Of a stretch of DNA of 64,000 nucleotides, positions 60,486 to 64,000 are shown piece after piece. How positions within the stretch are numbered: position 1 is the stretch's first letter; each line of letters opens with the position of its first letter. Source of the stretch: Cymbomonas tetramitiformis (taxonomy: Eukaryota > Chlorophyta > Pyramimonadophyceae > Pyramimonadales > Pyramimonadaceae). The notes beneath the pieces are model-generated. The model did no database searches and had not been told where the DNA came from. It was given only the letters and a program-made list of their open reading frames with translations. The DNA lies in assembly GCA_001247695.2 (NCBI GenBank), contig LGRX02034761.1, forward strand, positions 31,356-95,355. The letters are read 5' to 3'. The position numbers and the translations under genes are program-made.

Positions 60486-63400
60486 GTGGCGTGCGACTCG
60501 TTTGTACGGTATCAGTGCAACGCCAACCGAAGCGCGGCACTCGTGGAGCTCTACACAACCTCGGAGTGCGGCCTGGGCACCGGGTACATCCGTTCCCCCG
60601 TGGACCTCATGACATGTGTGGATTCCGCTGAGCTGGACGTCCTCATGAGCGGCGAGCGCTACTGGTTCATCCTGAGCTGTGCGACCACCGACCCCAGCAA
60701 CCTTGATGTCAACACTGTTGTCTACTCGAATGATGCGTGTGAAGGCCTTCCCTCCTTTGACGCCGAGTTCGACGTCCTGAGTCAGTGCAGCTGCGACGAG
60801 CTCGGCTTATACAACTCGTCGGACGTGCGCCCGCCACCTGGAATCCCGCCGCTGTCTTCCTGCTACCGGCCAATCAGCCTGCGAAGACAGCTGCTACCTG
60901 CCACGTGGACGCCTGCCCTCGTGCTAACTGTCACATGCCATGCTGCCATCTGTCACAAGTGTCTCTTTCGGCACGTGCCTTGATGCCACCTGCATTGATA
61001 TCTCCATAGACGGCTACCCTCGTGCCATCTGTCACAAATGCCTCCATAGACGGCTCGATGGGGCCATATATATAGACACAATGGGCAACGGGGAAAATCA
61101 AGGAGGATTCTCACGGCGTCGGCGAGATACTTTGTCACGTCAGATGAGCAGGCGAAAGGCAGTGCCGTGCTGCCGACGAGAACCGCCAGCCGTATGCGGT
61201 CATCTATTTACATGTCCTTGTGCCTACGTGTTCGCGTTTTGTCATACCGCCTGCAGATTCGCCGAGTCGGTTTCAGCTCAAATTGTGACACTGTTCGTGT
61301 CATCCAATTCCAAGATTGCTCTCGAACTCGTCAGAGGCATGCGGTGCCCATCTGTGACTTGGCGTGCTCCGATCCAAACGGGGGAAAGGCACTGAGCCCT
61401 CTCTGTACGAACAAGGGCCGTGTGGTGGAGGTGCAGAATTTCAACCTGTCGCCACCAAGTCCGCCGAGCCCCCCGCACCCTCCCGAAGCCCCGCCCCTGA
61501 TCATTGTCAACGGCTCCGAGGTCTTCATCAACCAATCCTATTCAAACCATCTCCAGGACGCCATAGCCACCGAGCAGGTGACGACTGTCATCATCACCGT
61601 CGATGTACTACTTGATTCACGGTGCCGCCCAATCAACCAGTCCTCACCCCTTCCGTTCTCCGCCCTGGCGCCCTCCTCTTCTGCGCTTTCCGCCCTGGCG
61701 CCCTCCTCTCCTGCGCTTTCCGCTCTGGCGCCCTCCTCTCCTGCGCTTTTCCGCCCCTGGCACCCTCCTCTCCTGCGCTTCCGCCCTGGCGCCCTCCCCT
61801 CTTCTGCGCTTCCGCTCTGGCGCCTCCTCTGCGCTGCCGCCCTGGCGCCCTCCTCTCCTGCGCTTTCCGCCCAGGTACAAAACCAGCCTGGCGCCGTTCC
61901 TTTACCATCAATGTTTATGTAAGTTTACATGTTCGGTGAGTGTCGACGTGCGCGACGACTCTCCGCTGACGCGGATGCCTGGCTCGCATGCTCGATTGCC
62001 ACGCTCTTGCTCTCCGGCCTGATCAGTATGTGCGGGCATGTGGGGAGGGGAGGGGGGTGATTTGGGGAATGCGCTCACATGGGAGGAGGTGCAGGCTGCC
62101 AGCGGTGAACCGCACACTCGCCGTTCTCGGGCGCTGCGGCTCCCCGCCGGAGAGCGGGAGCGAGCGCTGCGTGATTGACGGCTCCTTGCCTGGGTCAATC
62201 TTCCACGTGCAAGTCGGAGGAGCGCTGCGGCTGGAGTGTCTCGCGCTGACCAATCAGCGCGCGATGTCACAGACCCTTGGGGGGGCTGTGTCCGTGCTCG
62301 GGGAGCCCTCCTCTGCGCGCAGCACCTCCGCGGAGCTCCACGACTGCTTTCTGTACGCCAATCACGCCACTGGTGGGTGCCCTCAGCCGTCCTTCAGGGG
62401 GGAGGAAGGGAGCGATGGTAAGGAAAGGGGGGATGCAGGCCAGGGAGGGGCTGAGAGGATGATGGTGCGGGAGTGAGGGAGAGAGTGGATGGCGCACGCA
62501 TTTCCCAAAAGAGAAAGCTCACCGCCATGTCTAGAATGAGACGCTGGCGGCTGTGGTTGAGGCTTGGCTGAGCACTTTGACGTGCGGTCAATAGTTGGCG
62601 GAATAGTCGCAGTGGGCGAGAGCGTCCTTTGGATCATCGATGCTGGGCAAACCCCCTGCCGAGCATCTCTATCAGCGCCTCCTGAACCGCGCCCGGAGGC
62701 GAAATCTATGACAGGCAGGAAGTGCCCGGAGGCGAAATCCGTGGCGGGCAGTAAGTGCCCGGAGGCGAAATCCGTGGCGGGCAGGAAGTGCCCGGAGGCG
62801 AAAGCTGTGGCGGGCAGGAAGTGCCCGGAGGCGAATCTGTGGCGGGCAGGTAGTGCCTGAGGCGAATCGTGGGCGGGCAAGGCAGGGAAGTGCCCGGAGG
62901 CGAATCTGTGGCGGGCAGGAAGTGCCCGGAGGCGAAACTGGCGGCAGGAAGTGCCCGGAGGCGAATCCGTGGCGGGCAGAAGTGCCCGGAGGCGAATCTA
63001 TGACTGGCAGGAAGTGCCCGGAGGCGAATCCGTGGCGGGCAGGAAGTGCCCGGAGGCGAATCCGTGGCGGGCAGGTAGTGCCCGAGGCGAAATCCATGGC
63101 GGGCAGGAAGTGCCCGGAGGCGAAATCTGTGGCGGGCAGGTAGTGCCCGGAGGCGAAATCTATGACAGGCAGGAAGTGCCCGGAGGCGAAATCCGTGGCG
63201 GGCAGGAAGTGCCCGGAGGCGAAATCTGTGGCGGGCAGGAAGTGCCCGGAGGCGGATGGCTGCCGCCTTGCGCATGGGGGATGTATATAAAGGCTCAAGA
63301 CGGGATGAGGGCAAGTGAGAGGAGATAATGGTATGGGGGGAGGGGGCATTGGGGATGAGAGGGATGGACAGATAAAGGCGGGGCTGTGTACGTCGAAGCC

Positions 63401-63806
63401 GGTACTCTACTTTTCGAGGGGTGTGTGCTCGAGGACAACCAGGCCGATGGTGGAGGGGCGGTGGGGGGGGAGCTAGCGAGCGTTGTGGTGCGGAATTCCA
63501 CTCTGGCCGGGAACGTAGCCAATGAGGGGGCGGGGATCCACGTCAGCCACGGGAATGTGACGCTCGCACAGAGGGCGCTGGTGATACAGAACTCCGCGCA
63601 GCGGGTGGGGGGCGGGCTGTTCTGCCTGGACTGCGCGGTGGTCATTGAGGGCGGCAGTGACGTGGCGCAAAACGTGGTGGCGTACAGCCAGTACACCTAT
63701 GGGAGCGGGAACGGCGGAGGCGTCTACCTGACTGCCGCCTCGAGGGACAAGGGCCAGTCTGTTTGCCTGACTTTGGACGGCGCCGCAATCACCGGCAACG
63801 TTGCGT
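60486..63806 (+). CDS. Secreted parallel-beta-helix (POMP-like) protein with Ser-Pro linker, partial
   Basis: Probable exons: about 60486-60830 (Cys-rich: VRYQCNANRSAALVELYTTS, CSCDELGLYNSS), about 61345-61615 (DPNGGKALSPLC, a proline linker SPPSPPSPPHPPEAPP, then IIVNGSEVFINQSYSNHLQ), 62095-62372 (VNRTLAVLGRCG, SIFHVQVGGALRLECLAL, FLYANHATG) and 63378 to about 63805 (GGAVYVEAG, SVVVRNSTLAGNVANEGAG, GGGVYL). The last two join in phase across a minisatellite intron. Repeated GG-A-hydrophobic and N-A-N turns are typical of right-handed beta-helix surface proteins; Ser-Pro linkers are common in volvocine wall proteins. N-glycosylation sequons abound. The start is not resolved, and the gene appears to continue past the window edge. 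Confidence 0.65.
61660..61880. repeat. 27-bp tandem repeat (about eight copies)
   Basis: Units contain CTCCTCTCCTGCGCTTTCCG and CCCTGGCGC. It starts about 45 bases after the end of the Ser-Pro-linker exon and is probably intronic, although one plus-strand frame stays open across it. Confidence 0.85.
62690..63255. repeat. 33-bp minisatellite (about 17 copies) in the beta-helix gene intron
   Basis: Units contain GCCCGGAGGCGAAATCCGTG and GCGGGCAGGAAGT with small indels. The array lies between exons 62095-62372 and 63378-63805. Long frames across it are repeat artefacts. Confidence 0.9.
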
Positions 63807-64000
63807 GTGAGCAGCGCCCTCCAGCGTCCTCCCTCGACCCGCCTCGTGCGCCTTGCCGTGTTGTCGTCGCCTTGCCACGCACTAGTGAGCCTGCCCCAAA
63901 AAGCCGTGGCCACCAACTAGGCCGCGCCATCCCCTGGGCTGCCCCGGTTTGGGAAGGGGACCGCGCCGCCCTCTGTGAGCTTCGCTCCCCTGCAGTCATC

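Noticed and set aside
62672..63349. Long ORFs rich in repeated short peptides over the 33-bp array
   Set aside because: They are repeat artefacts inside an intron whose flanking exons join in phase.
1..64000. tRNA, rRNA or other known RNA genes
   Set aside because: No cloverleaf with a TTC-type arm and no rRNA core sequence was recognised on reading; a covariance-model scan would be needed to exclude them.

Overview
The window looks like nuclear DNA of a eukaryote, most likely a green alga of the chlorophyte/prasinophyte kind. Supporting signs are spliced genes with GT-AG introns whose exon phases agree, long minisatellites in introns, a nodulin-like MFS transporter, a Ser-Pro-rich secreted beta-helix protein, a primer-binding site matching the start of the plant initiator-tRNA-Met site, and a retroelement with split terminal repeats like Chlamydomonas TOC1. 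The species cannot be fixed from the sequence. Many reading-frame breaks occur inside elements whose repeats are nearly identical, so some breaks may be assembly indels.

Layout. 1-5326: a decayed hAT transposase gene interrupted by a 4.9-kb retroelement (273-5150). Its repeats are arranged A1-internal-B1-A2-B2, and it encodes a Gag-like protein and a SAM-methyltransferase-like domain but no visible reverse transcriptase or recombinase. 5327-6842: AT-rich DNA full of ATCGAT motifs. 6843-20642: a complete Ty3/gypsy-type element on the minus strand with LTRs, a 5-bp target duplication (AATAT), PBS and polypurine tract. It encodes a poly-Gln ORF1, Gag with zinc knuckle, protease, RT, RNase H, an NPPY-type (Dam-like) methyltransferase domain, integrase, chromodomain, and a cytosine-C5-methyltransferase-like domain at the C-terminus.

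21213-31684 (minus): a spliced gene or pair of genes for an S1-domain protein of the ZCCHC17/pNO40 type. It has an RS-rich N-terminal exon, S1 exons present twice, a C2HC-like finger and a Lys-rich tail. Minisatellites and a copia 3' end with LTR lie in the introns. 32257-44208 (plus): a divergently transcribed nodulin-like (NFD4) MFS transporter, whose introns hold a 1.6-kb minisatellite and a gutted copia element. 44700-53960: an AT-rich island with unrecognised ORFs, an En/Spm (CACTA) transposase C-terminal region, and two mirror-image arrays of a 185-bp repeat enclosing a double-PHD-type gene and an unknown gene, with another PHD ORF just outside. 54000-60400: mostly noncoding repeats and hairpins. 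60486 to the right edge: a secreted parallel-beta-helix type protein, incomplete.

The main interest is the repeated association of DNA-methyltransferase-like domains with retroelements. One element carries both an adenine-type and a cytosine-type domain plus a chromodomain; the split-repeat element 1.7 kb away carries an unrelated-looking one.
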